Notes: generated from the sequence alone by a model not told the origin. A stretch of 64,000 bases of DNA from Actinoplanes missouriensis 431 (GCF_000284295.1 NC_017093.1:2728001-2792000); one strand, 5' to 3'; shown: positions 43,040 to 53,123, numbered from the stretch's first letter. Program-made: numbers and translations.

Positions 43040-46000
43040 AGCGCCGCACGGCCCTCGGGCTGTCCCTGGCCGTCCCGTCCGCGACCCTGCTGGCCGGCAG
43101 TCCCGCCTCCGCTCACGGCTTCGACGGCGGCCTGCGAGTGGTCGGTCTGCGCGTCGACGGCCGCGAGGACCAGCCGCTCGGCCTCGACTCCCCGGTTCCG
43201 GTGCTGAGCTGGCGATTCGCCGAGACCTCGTCGCCCGCCGCGGACAAGCAGACCGCGTACCAGATCCGGGTTTTCGACGTCGATCGTGACCGGCTGCTCT
43301 GGGACTCCGGCAAGGTGAACTCGGCCGTCCAGTCCGGTGTCCGCTACGGCGGCCGGCCGCTGACCTCCCGGCAGCGGGTCAGCTGGCAGGTCCGCGCCTG
43401 GGACGCTGCCAAGAAGGCCACCGACTGGAGCCGGGCGTCCACCTGGGAGACCGGCCTGCTGGACCAGAGTGACTGGGGAGCGGCGCGCTGGATCGAGTAC
43501 CCCGGGCGGGCCGAGACCCAGCCGATGCCGATCTTCGCCCGGCAGTTCACCATCGACGCGCACCGCAAGGTGGTCCGCGCCCGGCTCTACCTCTCCGGCG
43601 TCGGCATGCACCTGGCCACCGTCAACGGCCGGTCGCTGACCGACGAGGTGCTCGCCCCCGGCTACTCGAACTACCAGCTCTCCAGCGAGTACCGGGTCTA
43701 CGACGTCACGGATCAACTGCGTAGGGGCAGGAACACCCTGGGGGTACGCCTGGGCAATGGTCCCGCGTATGTGCGGCGCAGTGTCACCAACCCGGCCGTC
43801 GGGCGTACCGCGCCGTACTCGTGGTGGCAGAGCCAGCTCAAGGGCAACGGCACCCTGGCCGGCGGCGCCGACGCGGGGGCCGCCACGGTCACCCTGAGCA
43901 GCGTGACCGGCTATCACGTCGGCGGCACGGTCAACGTCGACACCGGTGGCGGCGGCGATAATCTGGAGTCCCGGGTGATCACCGCGATCGGCGCGGACAG
44001 CGTCACGTTCACCCCCGGCCTGTCGAAGCCGCACCCGGCCGGCGCCACGGTCACCGGCTCCGGCAACAACATCGCGGCCAGCGACGCCAGCGCCGGGGCG
44101 GCCGTCACACCCCGGTTCATCGCGCGACTCGAGATCACGTACGCGGGTGGGAAGGAAACGGTGATCGTCTCGGACCGTGCGTGGCGCACCGCGCTCGGCC
44201 CGCTGATCACCGATGCCTGGTATTCCGGCAGCGACCACGACGCGCGCCGGGACCAGCCCGGCTGGGATCGGGCCGGATCGGATCTGTCGGCGGCGGCGAA
44301 GCGGCGCGACGGCACCGTGACCGGCTGGATCGCCGCCGGGATCGCCCCGCCGCCGAACCTCGCGACGAAGCTCGTCGGCCGCACCGCGCCACCCATCGTG
44401 ATCGCCGACCGTTACGAACCGGTCGCGATCACCAACCCGGTCCCGGGTACGTGGGTGTTCGACTTCGGCCAGAACATCGTCGGCTTCCCTCTCCTGAAGG
44501 TGCGCGGCCTGCCGGCGGGCACCACGATCCGCGTCTCACCGGCCGAGTCCCTGGCCGCCGACGGCACCGTCGACCAGGCATCGCTCAAGGGCGGTGGCGG
44601 CAGTCGCGGCGTCGACCTGTTCAACACCTACACGACCGCCGGGCTGCGCGGCGGCGAGACGTGGCGGCCGGACTTCAACTACTTCGGCATGCAGTGGGTG
44701 CAGGTCACCGGCCTGCCCGCGGACTACGTGCCGACGAAGGAGACGGTCACCGGGTTGCGGGTGCAGGCCGAAACCCCGGTCGCGGGGGCGGTGAGCACGT
44801 CGAACGCCCGGGTCAACCGGATCCACAAGATGGCCTGGTACTCGTTCGCCGGCAACATCATGAGCGTCTTCACCGACTGTCCCGGGCGGGAGAAGCTGTC
44901 CTACCCGGCCGACTACACGATGCCGATGGGCTCGATCCACCGGAACTTCGATCTGTCGGCGTACCTGCGCACCCACGAACACCACCTGGTCGAAGGGCAA
45001 TCGGTCGCTGACACCCCGATGCGCGGCAACGTGGCGCTCAAGACCCCGGTCTACGACTGGGGCTACACCGGGCGGTTCGGCGACGAGATCAACTGGGGTA
45101 ACGCGATCATTCTGGTGCCGGGGTTCCTCCGGCAGCTGTACGGCGACACCGAGACCGCGGCCCGCTACTACGAGCCGATGGTGCGGTTCGCCGATTACAT
45201 CGCCCGGCAGAAGGCGGTCGGCAACATCGTCGACGCTGCCCTGGCCGACTGGGTGTCGGCCGAACCGGTCTCCGGAAAGATCACCGGCACCTGGGGCTAC
45301 TACCTGATGATCAAGGAGCTGGCCGAACTGGCGCGGCAGACCGGACATCAGGCGGACGCTGCCAGGTACACGGCCCTCGCAGCCGACATCAAGACGGCGT
45401 TCAACGCCACCTTCTGGGACCCGGCGCGGCGGCTCTACGCCGACAACGGCGCCGTCTCACAGTCGGCGCAGGCCCTCGCGCTCGACGCCGGCCTGGTGCC
45501 CGAGCCGGAGCGGCAGGCGGTTCTCGATGGGCTGATCGCGATGATCTACGCCTTCCACCCCAACGGCGGCGGCCCGCACTTCAGCGGCGGCACCATCGGC
45601 ATGGCCCCCACCGTGCGGGCACTGTCCGCCGGGGGCCGCGACGACGTGCTCTGGGACCTCATTCACTCCGATGAACAGCCCAGCTACGGCTACTTCATGG
45701 AGTCGACCGTCGCGAACCCGGGCGGCATGACGACCATGGGGGAGCGGTGGAACCGCGGCGACTCCAAGAACCACATGATCCTGGCCCAGATCGAGGAGTG
45801 GTTCCACGCCGGTCTGGCCGGCATCCGGGCCGCGGACGGCACGGTCGCCTACCGCGAACTGGTGATCCAGCCGAAGGTGGTCGGTGACCTGACGTTCGTG
45901 AAGGGCCACTACGTCACACCGCAGGGCACCGCCCGCTCGGAGTGGAAGCGCGACGGCAACCGGCTGCGGCTGACCGTCACGGTCCCGCCGAACACCACCG

Positions 46001-46131
46001 CGACCGTCCACGTCCCCACCCTGGGCGGCCGGGTGACCGGCACCCCGCACCGCGCGAAGTTCCTGCGCAATGCCGGCGGCTACGCCGTCTACCAGGTGCC
46101 GTCCGGCACCTACGCCTTCACCACTCGCTGA
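43036..46131 (+). CDS. Secreted alpha-L-rhamnosidase, GH78
   Basis: 1031 aa from the GTG at 43036. The N-terminus KRRTALGLSLAVPSATLLAG looks like a Tat-type signal, cleaved after ASA. The domain order follows GH78: Ig-like domain, rhamnosidase_N with an internal ~80-residue insert at ~275-355 (a Gly/Thr-rich, carbohydrate-binding-like piece), catalytic barrel ~600-930, and a C-terminal beta domain. Catalytic acids fit DCPGREKLSYPAD (Asp614, Glu619, Asp626) and the base Glu903 in GERWN. It differs clearly from the other GH78 in the operon, so the two probably take different linkages or act in different compartments. Confidence 0.92.
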   Translation: MKRRTALGLSLAVPSATLLAGSPASAHGFDGGLRVVGLRVDGREDQPLGLDSPVPVLSWRFAETSSPAADKQTAYQIRVFDVDRDRLLWDSGKVNSAVQSGVRYGGRPLTSRQRVSWQVRAWDAAKKATDWSRASTWETGLLDQSDWGAARWIEYPGRAETQPMPIFARQFTIDAHRKVVRARLYLSGVGMHLATVNGRSLTDEVLAPGYSNYQLSSEYRVYDVTDQLRRGRNTLGVRLGNGPAYVRRSVTNPAVGRTAPYSWWQSQLKGNGTLAGGADAGAATVTLSSVTGYHVGGTVNVDTGGGGDNLESRVITAIGADSVTFTPGLSKPHPAGATVTGSGNNIAASDASAGAAVTPRFIARLEITYAGGKETVIVSDRAWRTALGPLITDAWYSGSDHDARRDQPGWDRAGSDLSAAAKRRDGTVTGWIAAGIAPPPNLATKLVGRTAPPIVIADRYEPVAITNPVPGTWVFDFGQNIVGFPLLKVRGLPAGTTIRVSPAESLAADGTVDQASLKGGGGSRGVDLFNTYTTAGLRGGETWRPDFNYFGMQWVQVTGLPADYVPTKETVTGLRVQAETPVAGAVSTSNARVNRIHKMAWYSFAGNIMSVFTDCPGREKLSYPADYTMPMGSIHRNFDLSAYLRTHEHHLVEGQSVADTPMRGNVALKTPVYDWGYTGRFGDEINWGNAIILVPGFLRQLYGDTETAARYYEPMVRFADYIARQKAVGNIVDAALADWVSAEPVSGKITGTWGYYLMIKELAELARQTGHQADAARYTALAADIKTAFNATFWDPARRLYADNGAVSQSAQALALDAGLVPEPERQAVLDGLIAMIYAFHPNGGGPHFSGGTIGMAPTVRALSAGGRDDVLWDLIHSDEQPSYGYFMESTVANPGGMTTMGERWNRGDSKNHMILAQIEEWFHAGLAGIRAADGTVAYRELVIQPKVVGDLTFVKGHYVTPQGTARSEWKRDGNRLRLTVTVPPNTTATVHVPTLGGRVTGTPHRAKFLRNAGGYAVYQVPSGTYAFTTR

Positions 46132-46138
46132 CCGTCCT

Positions 46139-46165
46139 GGCCCGGCTGCTTCCGGCAGCCGGGCC
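46139..46165 (+). terminator. Intra-operon hairpin
   Basis: A perfect 11-bp stem (46139-46149 with 46155-46165) with a five-base loop lies between the second GH78 and the GH1 gene. It may partly terminate and lower expression of the last two genes. Confidence 0.55.
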
Positions 46166-46181
46166 CCCATCAAGGGGTCTT

Positions 46182-47348
46182 ATGCCGACATTTCCGGACG
46201 GCTTCCTGTGGGGCAGCGCCACCTCGGCCCACCAGGTCGAAGGCGGCAACACCAACAACGACTGGTGGGACTTCGAACAGAACCCCGCCTCTGCCGCGAG
46301 GTGGTCGTCCGGCGACGGCATCGATCACTTCCACCGGTACGCCGACGACTTCGCGCTCCTGGCATCCCTCGGACACACCGCCCACCGGCTGTCGCTGGAA
46401 TGGTCCCGGATCGAACCCGCCCCCGGGCAGGTCAGCCGGGCCGCCATCGCCCACTACCGGCGGGTGCTGACCGTCCTGGCCGGCACCGGCATGACCGGGT
46501 TCGTCACCCTGCACCACTTCACCCTGCCGCGCTGGCTGTCCGCCCGTGGCGGCTGGCTCGCACCCGACGCCGCCGAGCTCTTCTCCCGTTACTGCGCGCG
46601 AGTGACCGCCGAGCTCGGCGACCTGATGCCGTTCATCTGCACCATCAACGAGCCGCAGATGATCGCCCTGCACGGTTACCTGGAGGGTTACCACCCGCCC
46701 GGCGTCACCAACCCCACGCTGTGGCGCCGCGTCGGCGGCGTGCTGCTCGACGCGCACCTGGCCGCCGTCGCCGCGATCCGCTCGGCCGGTGGGACGCGGA
46801 TCGGCCTGGCCGTGCAGCTGCCGCTGCTCGCCGGCTCCGAGCCCTTTCTCAGCCTGATGCGCCACGAGATCGTCGACCGTTACCTCGACGGCCTGACCGG
46901 TGTCGACGGCGGCGACTGGCTCGGCGTGCAGTACTACCGCAAACAGTGGGTCGACGCCGCGTCACCGTTCTTCTTCGCCCCGCCGCCCGCCGGTGTCCCG
47001 CTGACCCAGATGGGCTGGGCCGTGCACCCGGACGGGCTGCGCGAGATGCTGCACCGCGCAGCCCGCCCCGGGCTGCCGCTGTACGTCACCGAGAACGGCA
47101 TCGCCACCGAGGACGACACCGAACGCGTCGCGTACCTGCGCTCGCACGTCGCCGCGGTGGGTCAGGCGATCGCCGAGGGCGTCGACGTGCGCGGGTATCT
47201 GCACTGGTCGGCCTTCGACAACTTCGAGTGGAGCGAAGGGTACCGGCCGAAGTTCGGGCTGATCGCCGTGGACGACGACTTCACCCGCCGGCCCAAACCC
47301 AGCGCCGCCGAGTTCGCCCGCATCATCCGCGCGTCGAAAGAGGACTGA
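46182..47348 (+). CDS. GH1 beta-glycosidase
   Basis: 388 aa from the ATG at 46182, with AAGGGG seven bases upstream. The opening FPDGFLWGSATSAHQVEGG and the acid/base Glu157 in TINEPQ and nucleophile Glu304 in YVTENG mark a retaining family 1 glycosidase. HWSAFDNFEWSEGY is the family's aglycone-side loop. At 388 residues it is shorter than the usual ~450, chiefly between the two catalytic glutamates. It is cytoplasmic and probably removes beta-linked glucose or another sugar from rhamnosylated glycosides. Confidence 0.92.
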   Translation: MPTFPDGFLWGSATSAHQVEGGNTNNDWWDFEQNPASAARWSSGDGIDHFHRYADDFALLASLGHTAHRLSLEWSRIEPAPGQVSRAAIAHYRRVLTVLAGTGMTGFVTLHHFTLPRWLSARGGWLAPDAAELFSRYCARVTAELGDLMPFICTINEPQMIALHGYLEGYHPPGVTNPTLWRRVGGVLLDAHLAAVAAIRSAGGTRIGLAVQLPLLAGSEPFLSLMRHEIVDRYLDGLTGVDGGDWLGVQYYRKQWVDAASPFFFAPPPAGVPLTQMGWAVHPDGLREMLHRAARPGLPLYVTENGIATEDDTERVAYLRSHVAAVGQAIAEGVDVRGYLHWSAFDNFEWSEGYRPKFGLIAVDDDFTRRPKPSAAEFARIIRASKED

Positions 47349-47350
47349 TC

Positions 47351-48952
47351 ATGGAACGTGGAGTCTCCCGCCGTACGCTGATCGGTGGTTCCCTGTCGGC
47401 GGCAGCCGCACTCGGCGTCGCGTCGCCGGCGCGGGCGCGCCCGGCCCGCCTCACGGCCGAGGCGGCGACCCCGTACGGCCGGGTCCGCGGCCGCCGGCAG
47501 GACGGCATCGTCAAATTCCTCGGCGTCCCCTACGCCACCCCGCCGCTCGGCAAGCTGCGCTTCCAGGCACCGCAGCCGCTGCGACCGTGGCGCGGCGTCC
47601 GTGACGCGGTGGACTTCCCGAACCCCGCCTTCCAGGTCGCCGGCGGTGAGATGGGCCCGGACGGCAACGGCCGGATGCCGGCGCCGTCCGAGGACTGCCT
47701 CTACCTCAACATCTGGACCCCGGCCGTCGACGGCAGGCGCCGGCCGGTCATGTTCTACAACCACGGCGGCGGCTACATGATCGGTTCCGGGTCGGCGACC
47801 GGACAGGACGGCACCCGCCTGGCCAAGCTGTACGACGTCGTGGTGGTCGAGTCCAACCACCGGCTCGGACTGCTCGGATACCTGTATCTCGGCTCCGGTT
47901 ACGCGGCCAACCAGGGGATGCAGGACATCCTCGCGGCGCTGCGCTGGACTGCCGAGAACATCGAACACTTCGGCGGGGACCCGGACAACATCATGGTCTG
48001 GGGTGAGAGCGGCGGCGGCGCCAAGACGGCGGCCGTCTACACGATGCCGTCCGCCGCGAAACTGTTCCACAAGGCGTCGATCGAGAGCGCCGCGCCGCTG
48101 CGGTTCCCGACCCGCGACGGCGCCGTCGCCCGCGCCGACCGCACGCTGCACCTGCTCGGACTGACCCGGCGCGACGTCCGCAAACTGCACGACATCCCGG
48201 CCGCACGGCTCCTCGAGGTCCAGGTGTCCGAGGCCGCGAACGGTGTCGCGCCGTGGGGCGATCCCGACCCGGTGCTGCCGGGGTTCGGCGCGTTCGTCGA
48301 CGGCCGGATCATTCCGCGGCACCCGTTCGCCGACGGTGCCGCGCCGTGGTCGGCCGGTAAACCACTGATGCTCGGCACCACCCGCGACGAGACAGTCTTC
48401 TTCAGCCTGTTCGGGCCACCCGACATCTTCCGCATCGACGACGCCGGCCTGCGCAGCCGGCTGAGCGGCACCTATCAGGGCGCCGAACTCGACCGGATCA
48501 TCGCGGTGTTCCGCCGCTCACGGCCTCAGGCGACCCCGGCACAGTTGTACTTCGCGATCACCACGTCGCCGATCCGGCGGGACGCCATCAGGATCGCCGA
48601 GGCCAAGGTGGCGCAGCGCCGCGCACCGGTCTACATGTACCAGCTCGCTTATCCGGATCCGACGGTCGTGCCGGGCACCGACTTCCCGCTCGGGTCGCCG
48701 CACGCCTCGGACATCCCGCTCAAGTTCGCCAACACGGCGTCCACCCGACCGGCAGGCGAGCGGGGGACCGCCCGGCACATGAGCGCGCTGTGGGCCGGTT
48801 TCGCCCGCGACAGCCGCCCGAACGCGCCGGGCGTGCCGCGGTGGCCCGCCTACACCCGCAAGGACCGGGCCACGATGTGGATCGACGCCACCTGCCGGAT
48901 CGTCAACGACCCGGACCAGAGCGAACGGCTGTACTGGGAGAAGCCGGCGTAG
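47351..48952 (+). CDS. Secreted type-B carboxylesterase
   Basis: 533 aa. Tat-type signal (SRRTLIGGSLSAAAALG). Carboxylesterase B features are YNHGGGYMIGS for the oxyanion hole, Ser220 in GESGGG, Glu347 in TRDETVFF and His451 in SPHASD. It begins two bases after the GH1 stop, so it belongs to the same operon. A plausible role is removing acetyl or cinnamoyl esters from rhamnose-containing plant glycosides outside the cell. Confidence 0.9.
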   Translation: MERGVSRRTLIGGSLSAAAALGVASPARARPARLTAEAATPYGRVRGRRQDGIVKFLGVPYATPPLGKLRFQAPQPLRPWRGVRDAVDFPNPAFQVAGGEMGPDGNGRMPAPSEDCLYLNIWTPAVDGRRRPVMFYNHGGGYMIGSGSATGQDGTRLAKLYDVVVVESNHRLGLLGYLYLGSGYAANQGMQDILAALRWTAENIEHFGGDPDNIMVWGESGGGAKTAAVYTMPSAAKLFHKASIESAAPLRFPTRDGAVARADRTLHLLGLTRRDVRKLHDIPAARLLEVQVSEAANGVAPWGDPDPVLPGFGAFVDGRIIPRHPFADGAAPWSAGKPLMLGTTRDETVFFSLFGPPDIFRIDDAGLRSRLSGTYQGAELDRIIAVFRRSRPQATPAQLYFAITTSPIRRDAIRIAEAKVAQRRAPVYMYQLAYPDPTVVPGTDFPLGSPHASDIPLKFANTASTRPAGERGTARHMSALWAGFARDSRPNAPGVPRWPAYTRKDRATMWIDATCRIVNDPDQSERLYWEKPA

Positions 48953-49116
48953 ACGTCGGAGAGCCCGTCGCGGCGCAGGAGCGTCGCGCCGGGCGTCACG
49001 GCGGTGCTGCTCGCCGCCGCGGAGCCCGGCGGAACCAGGTGATGCCCACCCACGCCGCCGGGCCGTCGGCGCCGTCTGAAGCCGGCCCGGGCCCGGCCGG
49101 CGTGGCGCGAGCGTAG

Positions 49117-49926
49117 TCAGCCGGTGGTGATGCCCATGGCGGCGAGAAGCGCGTCGGAGGGATTGGTGGCGGAGAGGACGCTGACCGTCACCACCAGCAG
49201 GAGCAGGCACGCGGTGAGAGTCATGATGACAGTGAGGGTCCGGTGCATGAACCGGACTCGTGCGTCGCCGGGGACACGCCGCTTCCGGAGAGCCGCAGCT
49301 GCCAGGCCGATCGCCCCCAGCACGATCGCGGCAACGACGACCATGACCCAGTGGTAACGCTCCACCTCGCCGAGGAGCACTGTCAACGCGGGCGAACCGG
49401 CCGGCTCCGTCAGCGCTTCGCGCATCTCCCGCGAAGTCTCATCGATGTCGCTGCCTGGTGCGCTGCCCGCCAGCAAAGGCAACAACGCGACCACCGGTAC
49501 GGCCGTCGACTGGATGTTCACGATCAGAAGTCCCGTCGCGAGGACCGTGAAAACGGTCGCCCCGATCGCGCCCACCGCGTACCCGGCCGCGTCGCGCAGG
49601 TATCGCCGCCACAGCGCGACGGCGAGCAGAGCGAAGACGACGAGCATCATCGAGGTGATCACGACTTTGATCGCATGCCATCGGAACCAGTAATCGACCA
49701 GCCTCCCCAGGAGCGCGGGGAACTGTGGTTCGCCACCTCGCCAGTATTCGACGAGACCTCGTCCCACCGCGCCCTGCAACGCCGCCCCGTCGTCGAAATC
49801 GCCGTAGGTGCCGCGGAGGAGGGCGGCGGGGGCGAGCACGAATGCCGCCACCAGCGCTGACCCCGCGGCCAGCAGTAACCCGATCATCGCCCTCGAACGC
49901 AGTCGAACCGTGCTCGTGCCCGCCAT
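49117..49926 (-). CDS. Hypothetical four-helix membrane protein
   Basis: 269 aa from the ATG at 49926, with GGTGG six bases upstream. Membrane helices are at ~14-35, ~90-108, ~120-140, ~195-215 and ~235-255, with an extracellular loop (~150-190) rich in acidic residues. No motif was recognised. A deleted copy exists at 24663-25060, which shows the gene has been duplicated within this region. The 164-bp spacer before it (48953-49116) holds no gene. Confidence 0.7.
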   Translation of the reverse strand: MAGTSTVRLRSRAMIGLLLAAGSALVAAFVLAPAALLRGTYGDFDDGAALQGAVGRGLVEYWRGGEPQFPALLGRLVDYWFRWHAIKVVITSMMLVVFALLAVALWRRYLRDAAGYAVGAIGATVFTVLATGLLIVNIQSTAVPVVALLPLLAGSAPGSDIDETSREMREALTEPAGSPALTVLLGEVERYHWVMVVVAAIVLGAIGLAAAALRKRRVPGDARVRFMHRTLTVIMTLTACLLLLVVTVSVLSATNPSDALLAAMGITTG

Positions 49927-50078
49927 GTCGCCACCGGATGTCCGAAGTAGAAGATCTCGTCGGCTTGAGTACATCAAGAGCGCAGGTCGAGGGCACTGCA
50001 GCAGACCCCCGAGGCCCTGGTACGGATAGCCCTACCTCGCGGCCGGCGGAACTGAGCACGGAGCAGGGTGCGGGGTCG

Positions 50079-50522
50079 TCAACAAGCCACCCAGCAGTAG
50101 AGCCGGTCCCTCGTGCCTGCCGCGGCCCTGGCGAGCTCGGCGATCCTGGACATGAGGACCACCGCAGCATCCACATCGATTTCCGTGCCGTCTGCCACCA
50201 CAGCCGGAACCCATGCCTCGGCAACGTCACGCAGTTGGTGGAGGGACGCCTTGATCAGACCGGTGACAAGCTCGTCGGGCAGGGCGAACACGGCGCTGCC
50301 GTCGTTGACGAAGTCCGCCACCATGCGCGGGTCATCCCGCTCAGACAGAGGGGGACCGGCGCGGCCGGTCAACAGATTCCGCCACGCGATCACTGCGTCA
50401 TCGGCATCGAAATAGACGTTGCTGGCGTCTACCACCGCATACCTTGTGGCTGGGCCCCGGGTTCGTACGGCAGCCGCAGCGGCGTCACTGGGAGCGGCGA
50501 AGAACTCGATGTACTGACTCAC
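50079..50522 (-). CDS. Hypothetical small cytoplasmic protein
   Basis: 147 aa, MSQYIEFFAAPSDAAAAAV at the start. It is soluble and mostly helical with no membrane segment. The pattern 'YxEFFxAPxDAAA' is common among uncharacterised actinobacterial proteins. No function can be assigned. It is divergent from the FAD monooxygenase with a 149-bp spacer, but no shared function is evident. Confidence 0.7.
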   Translation of the reverse strand: MSQYIEFFAAPSDAAAAAVRTRGPATRYAVVDASNVYFDADDAVIAWRNLLTGRAGPPLSERDDPRMVADFVNDGSAVFALPDELVTGLIKASLHQLRDVAEAWVPAVVADGTEIDVDAAVVLMSRIAELARAAAGTRDRLYCWVAC

Positions 50523-50671
50523 CGGCGGATCCTCCCACTCCGTCGGCGCGCGAACGAGTAGCGGTGCGGCGATGAGTTGCCGGCCGTGCTCGAGTCTGAA
50601 TGTCGGTATGGGCGGACGGAAGGCAGGCCCATACCGGCATCATCGACCTGAGTCGGACTTTAGGGGGCGTT

Positions 50672-51877
50672 GTGAGCGGTGCCAGGGTGTTGGTGGCGGG
50701 GGCAAGCATCGGCGGGCCGGCGCTGGCCTACTGGCTGCGCAGACGGGGGGCCGAGGTGACCGTGGTGGAGCGGGCTCCCGCGTTGCGTCCCGGTGGACAG
50801 GCGGTGGACGCCCGCGGGGTGGCCAAGGAGGTCATCCGGCGCATGGGGCTGGACGCGGCGGTGCGGGCGGCCCGCACCGAGACCGCCGGTGGGCACACGG
50901 TCGACGTCGACGGGACCGTGCTGGAGACCTTCCGCGCGGACGACGATGGCGGCGACGGGTACATCTCGGAGATCGAGATCCTGCGGGGGGATCTGTCTCA
51001 GGTGCTCTACGACGTCACCCGCGACGGTGTCGAGTATGTGTTCGGCGACCGGATCGCCGAGCTCACCCAGGATGAGGACGGGGTCGATGTCACCTTCATG
51101 AGCGGCGTCCGGCGGCGCTTCGACCTGGTGGTCGGAGCCGACGGGTTGCACTCGTCGCTGCGGGCGATGGTCTTCGGGCCGCATGAGCGATTCGTCCGTC
51201 ACCTCGGCCTCGTGCTGGCCTTCTACGGTGTGCCCAACGAGTTCGGGGTGGACCGCTGGCTGATCGACTATCAGGACAAGGGGTCCGGGCGTTCCGCCGG
51301 CCTGCGGCCTGTCCCGGACGTCACCCGGGCGATGGCCATGCTCTCCTTCCCCGCGCCCGACTTCGTCATCGACTACCGCGACGTCGCGGCCCAGAAGGAC
51401 CTGTTGCGGGAGCGGATGGCCGGCTTGGGCTGGTTGACCCCGCGCATCCTCGCGCACCTCGACGACGCCGAGGACTTCTATCTCGATCAGGTCGCCCAGG
51501 TCGTGATGGACCGCTGGCACAGCGGCCGGGTGGGGCTGCTCGGGGACGCGGCGTTCAGCTCGTCGCCGTTCTCCGGCGGGGGTACGGGGATGGCCTTGGT
51601 CGGGGCGTACCTGCTGGCCGGAGAGCTGGCCGCCGCAGGATGGGACCCGCGCGCCGGGTTCGCCGGCTACGAGCAGCGGATGCGTCCGTTCGTCGAGGCC
51701 AACCAGGAGATCGGCCGGCTGCACGTGCAGAGCCGCGCGGTCTCCGGCCCGGACGCCGAGGCCGCCCCGGAGCCGGACATGGAGGCGCTCATGGCGGTCG
51801 TCGAACGCGCGATCAACGGCGTCGACCTGCCCGACTACGCAGGTGTTCCGGGCTCCGAGGTCCCCGCCGGATCGTAG
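50672..51877 (+). CDS. FAD-dependent monooxygenase (PHBH/UbiH-like)
   Basis: 401 aa from the GTG at 50672, with AGGGGG eight bases upstream. The FAD-binding Rossmann motif is GASIGGPALA (~8-17), the DG motif region is VVGADGLHSSLRAM (~167-180), and the second FAD motif is LGDAAFSSSPFSGGGTGMAL (~291-310). It resembles single-component flavin hydroxylases that act on phenols, quinones or antibiotics. The substrate is unknown and no biosynthetic cluster is present around it. Confidence 0.9.
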   Translation: MSGARVLVAGASIGGPALAYWLRRRGAEVTVVERAPALRPGGQAVDARGVAKEVIRRMGLDAAVRAARTETAGGHTVDVDGTVLETFRADDDGGDGYISEIEILRGDLSQVLYDVTRDGVEYVFGDRIAELTQDEDGVDVTFMSGVRRRFDLVVGADGLHSSLRAMVFGPHERFVRHLGLVLAFYGVPNEFGVDRWLIDYQDKGSGRSAGLRPVPDVTRAMAMLSFPAPDFVIDYRDVAAQKDLLRERMAGLGWLTPRILAHLDDAEDFYLDQVAQVVMDRWHSGRVGLLGDAAFSSSPFSGGGTGMALVGAYLLAGELAAAGWDPRAGFAGYEQRMRPFVEANQEIGRLHVQSRAVSGPDAEAAPEPDMEALMAVVERAINGVDLPDYAGVPGSEVPAGS

Positions 51878-51968
51878 GCCGGGAGCGGAAAGACGGGGCG
51901 CGGCGCGGCTTGGACGGCGGTGGCGGGTGACGGCGGTGGTGCCGGCGAATGCGAGCGCGGCGACGAGC

Positions 51969-52496
51969 TCAGGTGAGTGACCTGCTCCGTCTTTCGGCGC
52001 GCCGGCCCACGAGCGCGCAGACCGCGATGGTCAGCAGGACCACCACCCCGGCGTAGAAGCCCCATCCGGCGGTTCCGGAGGGCAGGGAGTCGCGGACGAT
52101 GTCACCGATCTGCCGCCCGTCGCCGGTCGCCGGCACCACGGCGTAGGTCCCGCCGGTAGCGCCTTGCTCGAGGATGATCGCGAGCCGCGTGCCGACGGTC
52201 GTGGCGACGGCGGCGACAGCCACGGTGGACACGAAGGCGGACCGCCGAGGACGGGGGAGCGGCTGCGGCCACCAGAGCCAGCCGATCACCGCGACCACCC
52301 CGAGCACGATGCCCACGGACCACCCGGTCGATGCCGTCCACGCCGACGCGGTGGTGACGTGCTCGGTGACTTCACCGCTGCCGTACCGCATCGACGTCCA
52401 CCGTACGGTCCACCACGGGGCGAAGCTGACGAGCAGCAGTGCGACCGCCGCACACGCCATGACTGTTCGCAGACGACTGTCGTTCACGGCTGTCAC
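51969..52496 (-). CDS. Hypothetical membrane protein
   Basis: 175 aa with four predicted helices (~10-30, ~55-78, ~88-110, ~145-163). No motif was recognised. The start may be the GTG a few codons downstream. It converges on the monooxygenase. Confidence 0.65.
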   Translation of the reverse strand: MTAVNDSRLRTVMACAAVALLLVSFAPWWTVRWTSMRYGSGEVTEHVTTASAWTASTGWSVGIVLGVVAVIGWLWWPQPLPRPRRSAFVSTVAVAAVATTVGTRLAIILEQGATGGTYAVVPATGDGRQIGDIVRDSLPSGTAGWGFYAGVVVLLTIAVCALVGRRAERRSRSLT

Positions 52497-52575
52497 CGTA
52501 CCGGTGCGGTCGAATACCTCCGAGCATCCTGTGCGGGCACCCGCGCCTCACAGGTCGCCGTGTCGGCGTTGCGGG

Positions 52576-52611
52576 CCGTCACGGCGGAGGCGGCGGCCTC
52601 CGCCGTGACGG
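52576..52611 (-). terminator. Strong terminator after the PH-like membrane gene
   Basis: A perfect 15-bp stem (52576-52590 with 52597-52611) with a six-base loop lies 24 bp after the stop of the gene at 52635-53123 on its strand. Confidence 0.8.
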
Positions 52612-52634
52612 TGGTGGCGGGCAGCGTAGTGGTC

Positions 52635-53123
52635 TCAACGCCGTTCCCCGGCCTTCTGCAACCGCTGCAGCACCGCCTCCACCGTGGTCCGTTTGAATCC
52701 CGCGGTGATGATGGCCATCGGCGCGCTGCCGTGCCGGTGGAGTTCGAGCCGGTAGAAGTTGTACAGGATCGACTGGCCGGACATCTCCCGTACGCCGGCC
52801 ACCTCGTCCCACGTGATCACATCCCGCTGTTGGGCGAACAGGTTGGTGGCGTACACGCCGTTCTCGTGGAGGCGGTACCGGTTGACGCCGAGCCGGGCGG
52901 TGACGGCACGCCAGGCGAAGTGCAGGCCGAACAGTGGGGCGAGGACGAGGATCGCCCTCGGAAGGACCGTGGAGAAAGCCGGATCATCGCCGTCGGCCAG
53001 GCTGACGACGACACCGAGGACGAAGAGTCCGATCGCGAACCTCCGCAGAAACTGACCGAGCAGCGCGCCGATCCCTCCGGCCGGATAGTCACCGATTCGC
53101 TCACCGAGCCTGCTGATGTCCAT
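52635..53123 (-). CDS. Small membrane protein with PH-like C-terminal part
   Basis: 162 aa from the ATG at 53123, with GGAAGAGG seven bases upstream. Two helices (~25-45, ~58-78) are followed by RYRLHENGVYATN and DEVAGVREMSG, typical of small bacterial PH-like domains. Its role is unknown. Its promoter region is shared with the divergent LysR gene, so the LysR protein is a possible regulator. Confidence 0.65.
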   Translation of the reverse strand: MDISRLGERIGDYPAGGIGALLGQFLRRFAIGLFVLGVVVSLADGDDPAFSTVLPRAILVLAPLFGLHFAWRAVTARLGVNRYRLHENGVYATNLFAQQRDVITWDEVAGVREMSGQSILYNFYRLELHRHGSAPMAIITAGFKRTTVEAVLQRLQKAGERR

